Positions 17,880-24,794 of a stretch of 64,000 nt of DNA are shown piece by piece. Source of the DNA: an uncultured Mycoplasmatota bacterium (GTDB lineage: Bacteria > Bacillota_I > Bacilli_A > RF39 > UBA660). Location: assembly GCA_900547225.1 (NCBI GenBank), contig URFW01000007.1, forward strand, positions 1 through 64,000, given 5' to 3'. The notes under the pieces were generated by a model that was not told where the DNA came from, did no database searches, and saw only the letters and a program-made list of their open reading frames with translations. Numbering within the stretch: the first letter of the stretch is position 1; each line of letters starts with the position of its first letter. Made by a program: the position numbers and the translations under genes.

Positions 17880-17956
17880 TGGTGGAGCTTAGGGGATTCG
17901 AACCCCTGACCTCCTCGGTGCAAGCGAGGCGCTCTAGCCAGCTGAGCTAAAGCCCC
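17880..17956 (-). tRNA. tRNA-Ala (TGC)
   Basis: Minus strand; acceptor GGGGCTT, anticodon loop TTGCACC (anticodon TGC), T loop GGTTCGAATCC and encoded CCA. Confidence 0.95.
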
Positions 17957-18040
17957 AGAAAAATATGCAACAATCAAGTGCATATTAATAATATCAAAAA
18001 GATTTATAAAAATCAATACCTAATTTGATTTTTTTAAATA

Positions 18041-18355
18041 TTATTTATCAAGTTCAGGCATACAACCCTCTAACATATTTAATTTTTGAGTTATTTTGTT
18101 TTCTTCTGCCTTCTCTATTTCATACCAGCCCTTTTTGAACATAAGATTATAAATTTCTCTTTGCAGTTTTGTTATCTCATTAAACATATCATTATAATCA
18201 TTAAATAATTCTGTATTACTAGCTTCAGTTAATGCTACCGCATAGTCTTTTACCATACCTTTTTCTATTGTAAGCATTGTTGTCATATAATCTTTATCAT
18301 TCATTTCTAAAGTTTCTGGAACCTCGGTTTTTGGATTTTTAATTTTATTATTCAT
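18041..18355 (-). CDS. CotF-family spore coat protein
   Basis: 104 residues. The CotF/coat-F pattern is clear: MNDKDYMTTMLTIEKGMVKD, then YAVALTEASN and the strongly conserved LQREIYNLMFKKGWYEIEKA. Such ferritin-like helical proteins belong to the spore coat of Bacilli and clostridia, often encoded in pairs with a shorter partner. Here the partner at 18366-18572 lies 10 bases upstream. A good AGGAG site precedes the ATG. A few residues at the N terminus (NPKTEVPETLEM) match the usual linker of the family. Confidence 0.9.
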   Translation of the reverse strand: MNNKIKNPKTEVPETLEMNDKDYMTTMLTIEKGMVKDYAVALTEASNTELFNDYNDMFNEITKLQREIYNLMFKKGWYEIEKAEENKITQKLNMLEGCMPELDK

Positions 18356-18365
18356 AACATTTCTC

Positions 18366-18572
18366 CTAACTTAAAATATTTAATACCGCACTTAAATTTT
18401 CTTTATGAGTTTTACAAACTCTTTCTATTAAATCTTTTATTTCTTCATCTGATACTTTTTCTTTGAAATCATTAATAAGTTTAAAAGCATTAAAATTCCA
18501 ATTAAACATATCAGAAAGATAATCTAGATCCTTTCCCGATATTATAGAAGGAACTTCACTATAATTTTGCAT
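18366..18572 (-). CDS. Small coat-F partner protein
   Basis: 68 residues containing IISGKDLDYLSDMFNWNFNA, a sequence typical of the short helical proteins encoded just upstream of CotF-like coat genes. AAAGGAG precedes the ATG. It would be made together with the CotF-like protein, probably in the mother cell. Exact role unknown. Confidence 0.85.
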   Translation of the reverse strand: MQNYSEVPSIISGKDLDYLSDMFNWNFNAFKLINDFKEKVSDEEIKDLIERVCKTHKENLSAVLNILS

Positions 18573-18645
18573 ATAAATTCTCCTTTCAACATTATTATGG
18601 GTAAATGTATAATTTTATAAACAAAAAAATCACAATATATGTGAT

Positions 18646-19050
18646 TTAATTATCATTTATAAAAGCTAAAATGTTTTCGTATACCATGTCTTTACATTTT
18701 TCATTTAAAATTTTGTGCCTCATGTTAGGATAAAGCTTACTTTTTAAATTTGGATACTTTTCTTTTATAAACTTTGTAACTTCATATAATTCATCTTTTA
18801 ATATGTTTTTATTTTCATCAAAGTATCCAAAATTATCTTCAGTCTTAGTACTTTTTCCATGTCCCCTATAGTCATGAATAACAGCTATATAACCATGATT
18901 GCTAAGAAATTTCATAAAATCCTTATATCTTTCTTTATTTTCAACCATTCCGTGAGATATTTGAACTATTCCTACTAGCTTTTTCTTAGGTTCTTCTATC
19001 AAGCCGTAAAGCATTAATCCATCATAACTTGATTTAATTTTGAATGTTTC
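18646..19050 (-). pseudogene. Internally deleted lysophospholipase-type alpha/beta hydrolase
   Basis: The frame shows a normal N-terminal half of a monoacylglycerol-lipase-like hydrolase (GLIEEPKKKLVGIVQISHGM, HDYRGHGKSTKTEDNFGYFD, FIKEKYPNLK). It then jumps directly to the C-terminal end (KLYPNMRHKILNE, FINDN). The family has about 300 residues; about 150 are missing here, including the GHSMG nucleophile elbow and the catalytic Asp. The only in-frame start candidates upstream lie inside the terminator hairpin of the preceding gene, and the usual start region (GETFKIKSSYDG) has no start codon. Both defects point to a pseudogene. Confidence 0.8.
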
Positions 19051-19072
19051 ACCTCTAGTATAATTATGCAAT

Positions 19073-19099
19073 AAAAGAGACCATTTTTTAGTCTCTTTT
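19073..19099 (-). terminator. Terminator after the holin-like gene
   Basis: AAAAGAGAC and GTCTCTTTT form a perfect 9-bp stem with a T tail on the minus strand. It overlaps the stop of the holin-like gene. Confidence 0.85.
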
Positions 19100-19406
19100 A
19101 TAAACAATTAACCGCACTTTCAATTAAAATTTCTAATTCTGTATCACTAACGTTTAGTTTCTTTTCCTTCATCCATTCTAATGATTTTTCCAAAGCTTTC
19201 CTTTTCTTTTCTTCACAAGTTACATCCTTGCACGTTTGTTCAACGTATTTTACAGTCTTATCTACAATTTCTTTTTTCAACTTATCTTGAATGTATTCTT
19301 GATACAAATTCTTTATTCTAATTCCTAGATAGCTAATAACACCGGTAATTATTGCACTAAAAATTTGAATAATGTTGTTGGAAATTGCATTTAAAATATC
19401 ACTCAA
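19098..19406 (-). CDS. LLH-type phage holin-like protein
   Basis: About 102 residues. One N-terminal membrane helix (IIQIFSAIITGVISYLGI) is followed by a basic amphipathic region and the family ending KLNVSDTELEILIESAVNCL. Holins make membrane holes that release phage lysins; LLH members also occur outside phages. No lysin, tail or integrase gene is nearby. The start is a TTG: two in-frame TTGs exist (19412 and 19406) and the second is better spaced from GGGGGA. It may be a domesticated gene or a phage relic. Confidence 0.72.
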   Translation of the reverse strand: MSDILNAISNNIIQIFSAIITGVISYLGIRIKNLYQEYIQDKLKKEIVDKTVKYVEQTCKDVTCEEKKRKALEKSLEWMKEKKLNVSDTELEILIESAVNCL

Positions 19407-19497
19407 TTTCAAAATCCCCCAAAATAATTTGAAGATGCATCTTCATTAGTATAGTATTCAAAATAAAAAATATAGGTTGGTTTATTTTCCTATATTT

Positions 19498-20136
19498 TTA
19501 TCTTTTTATAAATTCCTTTAGTGATGATGAGACTTCTTGAGTTTTACCACTTCTTCTTAAATAATTTGGATGATATGTGTAAAATAATTTTTTATTATCA
19601 GAGTAAATTACAGTTGAAGAAAGAGTTGGCCATCCCTGCACTTCCCAGCCTAATTCTCCCATAAGCTTAAGTAAAGCATCATAGTATGGATTAGAAGGGC
19701 CTACTACCGATATCACCTTTTCTATACCTAAGTAATCTATTACGTTAAGAAGGTAGTTTACCGACAGTTCCTTTATTTCTTCGTGAAGACTCGGCGTACC
19801 TTTTTTGTGTGCATTGCTGCAAACAAAAAGATTTGACCACGTTATGTTTCCATGATTTGCAACATCATGACAAGAAGTACCTTCTCTTATAAATTTCCAA
19901 AATTCACGATTGCTCATTTTATCTTTCAAAAAATATTCGTTATATTTCATCTCCAAATTTCTAGCTGAAGAAAAATCTTTATGACTACCCCACCAAGTAT
20001 TGGTTTCTTGTCCCATGTATAGAATTTTTCCTTTAACATCATCGGTTAATAAAAGTGGATTTGATAGTTCAAAATCCTTATCAATAAACTTAACTTTTTC
20101 TAATACTTCATCATTTAAATCTTGCAATTTGCTCAT
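19498..20136 (-). CDS. Uracil-DNA-glycosylase-superfamily-like protein
   Basis: 212 residues from MSKLQDLNDE (AAGGTGAT upstream). The layout resembles the UDG fold: motif-A-like ILYMGQETNTWWGSH, a NLFVCSN segment, a central strand KVISVVGPSNPYYDALLKL and a C-terminal TYHPNYLRR like the HP[ST] motif. Many such proteins are uncharacterised and some are linked with defence. Enzymatic activity on uracil is not shown by the sequence. It stands alone between a holin-like gene and a tRNA pair. Confidence 0.6.
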   Translation of the reverse strand: MSKLQDLNDEVLEKVKFIDKDFELSNPLLLTDDVKGKILYMGQETNTWWGSHKDFSSARNLEMKYNEYFLKDKMSNREFWKFIREGTSCHDVANHGNITWSNLFVCSNAHKKGTPSLHEEIKELSVNYLLNVIDYLGIEKVISVVGPSNPYYDALLKLMGELGWEVQGWPTLSSTVIYSDNKKLFYTYHPNYLRRSGKTQEVSSSLKEFIKR

Positions 20137-20196
20137 AATATCACCTTTTAATAGTTGGTATTGTATCACGATTTAAGTAAATGTCAATTTTTAATA

Positions 20197-20273
20197 TGGT
20201 CGGAAAGACAGGATTTGAACCTGCAATCTCTACGTCCCGAACGTAGCGCTCTACCAAATTAAGCTACTTTCCG
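20197..20273 (-). tRNA. tRNA-Pro (CGG)
   Basis: Minus strand; acceptor CGGAAAG/CTTTCCG, anticodon stem CTACG/CGTAG with loop TTCGGGA (anticodon CGG), T loop GGTTCAAATCC and encoded CCA. Shares body sequence with the TGG isoacceptor at 22112. Confidence 0.93.
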
Positions 20274-20278
20274 GTAAA

Positions 20279-20356
20279 TGGCGCTCACGAAAAGATTTGA
20301 ACTTTTGACCTTCACCTTCGGAGGGTGACGCTCTATCCAGCCTGAGCTACGTGAGC
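20279..20356 (-). tRNA. tRNA-Arg (CCG)
   Basis: Minus strand; acceptor GCTCACG/CGTGAGC, anticodon stem TCACC/GGTGA with loop CTCCGAA (anticodon CCG), discriminator G and encoded CCA. Confidence 0.93.
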
Positions 20357-20366
20357 AAAAAAGCTT

Positions 20367-21125
20367 TTATTTAAGCTTTATATCAATTCCTATTGGACAG
20401 TGGTCACTTCCCATAACATAACTATATATAACTGGATTTGACACTTTATCAATAATACTTTTTGACACTAAAAAGTAATCTATTCTCCATCCAACGTTGT
20501 TTTCTCTTGCTCTTCTCATGTAACTCCACCAAGAAAAAGCATCACATTTATCTGGATTGAAATATCTATATGTATCAATAAAACCACTATCTAATAACTT
20601 TGTAAATTTATCTCTTTCTTCATAAGTAAACCCAGCATTTCCTATGTTAGATTTTGCGTTTTTTATATCTTTTTCGGTATGTGCAACATTAAAATCTCCA
20701 CATATAACAACAGGCTTTTTTTCTTCTAATTTTTTTAAATAAACCAAAAGGTCTTCTTCCCATTTCATACGATAATCTAATCTTGATAAATCTCTTTTTA
20801 CGTTTGGAACGTATTGATTAACTAAATAATAGTCTTCAAATTCCAAGGTAATTACCCTTCCTTCGTGGTCGTGCTTATCTACCCCCATTCCATAAGTTAC
20901 GCAAATGGGTTTGTTTATCGTGTATATGAGAGTGCCAGAATATCCTTTTTTATCTGCTGGATTTATGTAACAGTAAAAATCTTTTGGTTCAAAATCTATT
21001 TGGTCTTTTTCTGCTTTAACCTCTTGAAGACAATACACATCAGCATCACATGTGTAGAAAAAGTCTTCAAATCCTTTTTTTAAGCAAGCTCTAAAACCTG
21101 CAACATTCCAAGATACTAGTTTCAT
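20367..21125 (-). CDS. xth: Exodeoxyribonuclease III (AP endonuclease)
   Basis: Cleaves DNA 5' to abasic sites and degrades 3' ends in base excision repair. 252 residues with the full motif set: KLVSWNVAGFR, YCLQEVKAEKDQ (catalytic Glu), GDFNVAHTEKDI, RIDYFLVSKS and the terminal SDHCPI (catalytic His). Standard length. Stands alone next to two tRNAs; AAAGGA site upstream. Confidence 0.96.
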   Translation of the reverse strand: MKLVSWNVAGFRACLKKGFEDFFYTCDADVYCLQEVKAEKDQIDFEPKDFYCYINPADKKGYSGTLIYTINKPICVTYGMGVDKHDHEGRVITLEFEDYYLVNQYVPNVKRDLSRLDYRMKWEEDLLVYLKKLEEKKPVVICGDFNVAHTEKDIKNAKSNIGNAGFTYEERDKFTKLLDSGFIDTYRYFNPDKCDAFSWWSYMRRARENNVGWRIDYFLVSKSIIDKVSNPVIYSYVMGSDHCPIGIDIKLK

Positions 21126-21256
21126 AATTATTTTCCTTTCATTATGATTATATCACGAAAAAATAACATTTTTTATTCATTATTTCAAAATACGAGTTTT
21201 ATCGACAGATGTTTTGTGTATTATAGCAGGCAAAAAAGAAAGGAAGGAATTTTATT

Positions 21257-22030
21257 ATGGATAATTTTAATATTAAAGATTCTATAGAAGAATTACAAAA
21301 CAAATTTAATGAAATTAAAAAAATGGGCTATGTTAAAGGAATAAGTCAAAATAATAAAGGGAATGCTGGTCTTACGTTTGAAAAACTAATCGGAAAGTAT
21401 AATTATAATTTTGAAACAGCAGATTATAAAGGCATTGAAATAAAAGTTAAAAATAATTTTAGTTTTAAAAATAAATATAAGTATATTTCACTTTTCAGTC
21501 TTGTTCCAAGTAATTGTTTCGGGTTTGAATTAAAAAGGATAAGGGATAGTTATGGAACGCCCGATAAAGATTTTCCGGATGTTAAAATACTTATGAAATC
21601 TTTTTATACCAATATGAAAGTAAAGGTAGAATCTGGTTATTCTTTTAAGATAAACGTAAGATATAGTGAAAAAAGAATTTATCTATATGTTTATAATAAG
21701 CATAATATTCTGGTCGATAAAAGTGTTTTTTGGGATTTTATAGATATCAATGACACAATAAAAAGAAAGCTTAGCTATTTATCGTTTGTTAAATATAATA
21801 GCAAATTAATTAAAGGAGAAAAACATTTTCATTATAATGAGATTAAGTTTTATAAGCTTAAAGGGATTGATAAGTTTTTTGAGGCTTTGGAAAATGGGGA
21901 TATACGCATATATTTTTGTTTAGGAGTTTATAAAAGCGGTTTCAAAAAAGGATTAGAACATGATCATGGGGTTACTTTCGGAATAAAGGAATCTGATTTA
22001 TGCAAGTTGTATGAAGAAGTCTTAGAATGA
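21257..22030 (+). CDS. MvaI/BcnI-family restriction endonuclease, orphan
   Basis: 257 residues. The N-terminal block GYVKGISQNNKGNAGLTFEK, then DYKGIEIKVKNN (a PD-(D/E)xK-type core with E-I-K), and the C-terminal LGVYKSGFKKGLEHDHGVTF match MvaI/BcnI-type restriction enzymes, which cut CC-N-GG-type sites as monomers. Target is not predictable here. No methyltransferase gene lies next to it and it is surrounded by tRNA genes, so the protecting enzyme is elsewhere or the gene serves another role. It ends in TGA, which is rare in this window. A GGAAGG site precedes the ATG. Confidence 0.8.
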   Translation: MDNFNIKDSIEELQNKFNEIKKMGYVKGISQNNKGNAGLTFEKLIGKYNYNFETADYKGIEIKVKNNFSFKNKYKYISLFSLVPSNCFGFELKRIRDSYGTPDKDFPDVKILMKSFYTNMKVKVESGYSFKINVRYSEKRIYLYVYNKHNILVDKSVFWDFIDINDTIKRKLSYLSFVKYNSKLIKGEKHFHYNEIKFYKLKGIDKFFEALENGDIRIYFCLGVYKSGFKKGLEHDHGVTFGIKESDLCKLYEEVLE

Positions 22031-22074
22031 TTTCTTTTTACTTTGTGAATGTGAGGTTGCGGATTATTTTGCAA

Positions 22075-22102
22075 CAAAAAAAACTACTCTATATGAGTAG
22101 TT
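22075..22102 (-). terminator. Terminator after tRNA-Pro (TGG)
   Basis: Minus strand AACTACTC and GAGTAGTT form an 8-bp stem followed by eight Ts. It can also act on the convergent nuclease gene. Confidence 0.75.
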
Positions 22103-22111
22103 ACTTTCTAA

Positions 22112-22188
22112 TGGTCGGAAAGACAGGATTTGAACCTGCAACCTCACGGTCCCAAACCGCGTGCACTACCAAATTGTGCTACTTTCCG
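22112..22188 (-). tRNA. tRNA-Pro (TGG)
   Basis: Minus strand; acceptor CGGAAAG/CTTTCCG, anticodon loop TTTGGGA (anticodon TGG), T loop GGTTCAAATCC and encoded CCA. Confidence 0.94.
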
Positions 22189-22276
22189 AATTGCAAGATG
22201 ATTATATCATACTAAAATTAAAATTGTCAATACTGCACGCGTGTTAATATGCAAGTATTACTATATAAATAATAAG

Positions 22277-22353
22277 TGGCGCGCTCGAAGGGATTCGAAC
22301 CCCTGACCCCTTGGTTCGTAGCCAAGTGCTCTATCCAGCTGAGCTACGAGCGC
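22277..22353 (-). tRNA. tRNA-Arg (ACG)
   Basis: Minus strand; acceptor GCGCTCG/CGAGCGC, anticodon stem CTTGG/CCAAG with loop CTACGAA (anticodon ACG, read as inosine), discriminator G and encoded CCA. Confidence 0.95.
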
Positions 22354-22364
22354 AACTATACTTC

Positions 22365-22403
22365 ATTTGCAAGGAAGAAGGTTCGAATTTCCCTTGCGAC
22401 GCC
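22365..22403 (+). other. tRNA 3'-half-like remnant
   Basis: On the plus strand AAGAAGGTTCGAATTTCCC looks like a tRNA T arm (TTCGAA loop), followed by TTGCGAC then GCCA like an acceptor strand and CCA end. There is no matching 5' half. It lies opposite and just upstream of tRNA-Arg(ACG). It may be the relic of a tRNA or of an attachment site. Confidence 0.4.
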
Positions 22404-22479
22404 ACTAATTATAACACTTATCTTTAATTTTTTCAATAGTATTTTATGAATTTGCTAATTATACGTGAATTATATATCG

Positions 22480-22971
22480 TTATTTTAGAACTTCATCAAT
22501 TAATTTTTTAGCAATACAATCTAACTTGCTTAGTGAATTATTTTCTATAACATAATCATAATTATAGTTTTCAACCTTAGCATCAGCTCTGTTTGATGTT
22601 ATTATTTTATGGTCTTTTCTCTTTATCAAAACAGTTTTAACATCATATAAAAGAGCAAGTCTTTTAATTTCTTCTGGTTCTCTTAATTTTACAAATAAAA
22701 CATCATAATCGCTTTTTTCAAAACTTTCTATTTTCCTTTTTATTTCCTCAAAAGGCATATCGTTATAAGTGGTGGACAAATCTTTTAAATCTGCTAAAAA
22801 TTTTCTATCTTTATCAGTTTTTGTTCCAGTCCATCCCAATAAAGAGGCAACCTCATACACCTTATCAACAGATGATATACTCATGCAAGATGCATATTTT
22901 GAACATAAATTAATAAATGTATCTTTGCCGCTTCCACCAGTACCATTTAAAATAATTATTTGCTTTTTCAT
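22480..22971 (-). CDS. P-loop nucleotide/nucleoside kinase-like protein
   Basis: 163 residues from MKKQIIILNG (GGGGTG site upstream; a GTG 9 bases earlier is less well placed). Walker A is NGTGGSGKDTFI at residues about 8-19. Later blocks VLFVKLREPEEIKRL and TVLIKRKDH fit the LID/Arg region of small kinases. This resembles dephospho-CoA, nucleotide or deoxynucleoside kinases but none clearly. Lone gene between tRNAs and mscL. Confidence 0.72.
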   Translation of the reverse strand: MKKQIIILNGTGGSGKDTFINLCSKYASCMSISSVDKVYEVASLLGWTGTKTDKDRKFLADLKDLSTTYNDMPFEEIKRKIESFEKSDYDVLFVKLREPEEIKRLALLYDVKTVLIKRKDHKIITSNRADAKVENYNYDYVIENNSLSKLDCIAKKLIDEVLK

Positions 22972-23060
22972 ATCATGCACCCCACTTTATTCGTATTCTT
23001 CTTTTATTATATCATAATACTAAATAATCATGTTATAATTTATTCGAAAGGAGTTATAAA

Positions 23061-23483
23061 ATGTTTAAAGAGTTTAAAAAGTTTATTTCAAAAGGTAACG
23101 TTGTTGATTTAGCAGTTGGTGTTATTATTGGTGGTGCTTTTGGTAAAATTGTATCATCACTTGTTAATGATATTTTAATGCCTATTATAGGAGTGATTAT
23201 TGGAGGCGTTGATTTTAGTGGCTTGGTTTTAAAAATTGGTGATGCTAAAATTGCGTATGGAATGTTTATTCAAAATGTTATTGATTTTATTATAATTGCT
23301 TTTTGTGTATTTATCTTTGTTAAGATAGTAAATAAATTATCGGATGTTACTAACAGGTTAGAAAAAAAAGAAGAAATTAAAGAAGATAAAATAGAAGAAA
23401 CCGAATTAAGTGTTTTAAAAGATATATTAAAAGAACTAAAAAAAGATAATAAAGTAACTAACAAAAAGATAAATAAAAAATAA
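23061..23483 (+). CDS. mscL: Large-conductance mechanosensitive channel
   Basis: Emergency valve that opens on membrane tension. 140 residues: [20 protein letters not shown] start, TM1 with [22 protein letters not shown]2 with [15 protein letters not shown] and a charged C-terminal helix. Length and pattern are normal. AAAGGAG precedes the ATG and an extended -10 TGTTATAAT lies just upstream. Confidence 0.97.
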   Translation: MFKEFKKFISKGNVVDLAVGVIIGGAFGKIVSSLVNDILMPIIGVIIGGVDFSGLVLKIGDAKIAYGMFIQNVIDFIIIAFCVFIFVKIVNKLSDVTNRLEKKEEIKEDKIEETELSVLKDILKELKKDNKVTNKKINKK

Positions 23484-23484
23484 T

Positions 23485-23516
23485 TTAAAAAAGGCTTAAT
23501 AGAAGAGTCTTTTTTT
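23485..23516 (+). terminator. Terminator after mscL
   Basis: AAAAAAGGCT pairs with AGTCTTTTTT (one G-U) around TAATAGAAG, with the T run on the plus strand. Confidence 0.7.
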
Positions 23517-23601
23517 AATTAGACAGGACTTAAAATCCTTATTTCATTTAATATTAATAATTATTATGTTATAACCTGTTATTTAGGATGATACATCATT
23601 A

Positions 23602-23620
23602 GATCCTGCACCCGGAGCCA
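23602..23620 (+). repeat. Inverted partial copy of the tRNA-Phe 3' end
   Basis: Plus strand GATCCTGCACCCGGAGCCA matches the minus-strand 3' end of tRNA-Phe (GATCCTGCCCGGAGCCA) with one inserted base. Together with the tRNA it forms a long inverted repeat around the tRNA terminator. Confidence 0.65.
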
Positions 23621-23648
23621 AAAAAAAGAACAACCAATTGGTTGTTGT
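23621..23648 (-). terminator. Terminator after tRNA-Phe
   Basis: AACAACCAATTGGTTGTT is a perfect palindrome followed on the minus strand by CTTTTTTTT. Confidence 0.8.
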
Positions 23649-23655
23649 TTTTAAA

Positions 23656-23731
23656 TGGTGGCTCCGGGCAGGATCGAACTGCCGACACCAGGATTTTCAG
23701 TCCTGTGCTCTACCGACTGAGCTACAGAGCC
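23656..23731 (-). tRNA. tRNA-Phe (GAA)
   Basis: Minus strand; acceptor GGCTCTG paired with CGGAGCC (with one G-U), anticodon loop CTGAAAA (anticodon GAA), T loop TTCGATC and encoded CCA. Confidence 0.95.
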
Positions 23732-23767
23732 AACTTCAATATTATTTTTTCATTTTTTATAAAAAAA

Positions 23768-23843
23768 TGGCGGTTCCGACGAGATTTGAACCCGCGATCT
23801 TCTGCGTGACAGGCAGACGTGTTAACCCCTACACCACGGAACC
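23768..23843 (-). tRNA. tRNA-Asp (GTC)
   Basis: Minus strand; acceptor GGTTCCG/CGGAACC, anticodon stem CTGCC with loop TGTCACG region (anticodon GTC), discriminator G and encoded CCA. Confidence 0.95.
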
Positions 23844-23932
23844 ACATAAGCTTTTTTCCTAAAGCTCTTTAAGTATACTAAAAATCATACGTTATTGTCA
23901 AGTACCATTATTAATTTTTTTAAAATTTATGA

Positions 23933-24754
23933 TTATTTTGTTAATTTATATGATAAAACAAAGCTTACTATCATTACTGTGATCCCTGTTATAAAATCTA
24001 AATTAAAACTAAACTTAGGAATTAATGCTGGAATAGAGCCTATTACAAAACCAATTATTATACTATAAGTTAAACCAAATTTTTTATCAAGCAAATATTT
24101 CATAAGTTTAAGAAGAACTATAACGCCAAATATTAATCCTAATATAAACGGAAGGATTTTATCAAAGGATGTAACTATAGCACTAATAGGATTTGACATT
24201 ATAGATAGTACAAATTCATACATTCCAATTAAGATTAATAAAAAGGACCCACTTATACCTGGTATAACCTTTCCTACCGAATAAATGAAACCCGATAAGA
24301 AAAGAAGAAAAAAATTAAGTATTTTAGAACTATTATTAATATTTATAGTAAGGTTAATTAGGTTTTTAGATAAATACCAAAGAACTAACGAGAATAAAAG
24401 AGTTATTAAAAACATTTTTACATTTATCTTTTCTGTTTTCTTTTTCTTTATTTCATTAATTAAAAATGGAATACCACCTAGTATTAATCCTATGAATGAA
24501 AATTTTGTTATTATTTCATGTTTTTCATATAAAAACATCATTACATTACTAAACCATATAGCACCAGTTAATATTCCACTTCCTAAAACAAATAAATAAA
24601 TTATATTTTTCTTGAAATTCTTAAAAAGATTAGTTAGAGCTGTTATTGATTTATCGTAAACACCAAATATAACCGCAATAACAGAGCCGCTAACACCTGG
24701 AATAATCATTGCAGTACCAATTAGTATTCCTATTAAAAAAAGATAAATAAAAGA
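23933..24754 (-). CDS. DUF368-family membrane protein
   Basis: About 273 residues from MSFIYLFLIG (TAGGTGAT upstream; a longer frame starts 30 bases earlier without a site). Eight or more hydrophobic segments and two internally related repeats carrying the DUF368 marks GVSGSVIAVIFGVYD and PGISGSFLLILIGMYE. DUF368 proteins are polytopic; some members have been implicated in undecaprenyl-phosphate recycling across the membrane. It lies 40 bases after the DUF3048 gene. Confidence 0.88.
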   Translation of the reverse strand, partial: SFIYLFLIGILIGTAMIIPGVSGSVIAVIFGVYDKSITALTNLFKNFKKNIIYLFVLGSGILTGAIWFSNVMMFLYEKHEIITKFSFIGLILGGIPFLINEIKKKKTEKINVKMFLITLLFSLVLWYLSKNLINLTININNSSKILNFFLLFLSGFIYSVGKVIPGISGSFLLILIGMYEFVLSIMSNPISAIVTSFDKILPFILGLIFGVIVLLKLMKYLLDKKFGLTYSIIIGFVIGSIPALIPKFSFNLDFITGITVMIVSFVLSYKLTK

Positions 24755-24794
24755 CATATAATCACCTAAGTAATTATATGCCATATAATAATAT

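Noticed and set aside
17700..17880. Small gene between tRNA-Ile and tRNA-Ala
   Set aside because: The only frames are short and A/T-rich without start site; the stretch holds the tRNA-Ala terminator.
19073..19107. N terminus of the hydrolase frame (MFIKETKKWSLLLHNY)
   Set aside because: These codons overlap the terminator stem of the previous gene and have no ribosome site, so they are not coding.
19098..21125. Prophage region around the holin-like gene
   Set aside because: No other phage gene is near; neighbours are tRNAs, exonuclease III and coat genes.
21257..22030. Alternative genetic code with TGA as Trp
   Set aside because: TGA ends this gene and the one at 61160-61390, and Trp codons seen throughout are TGG.
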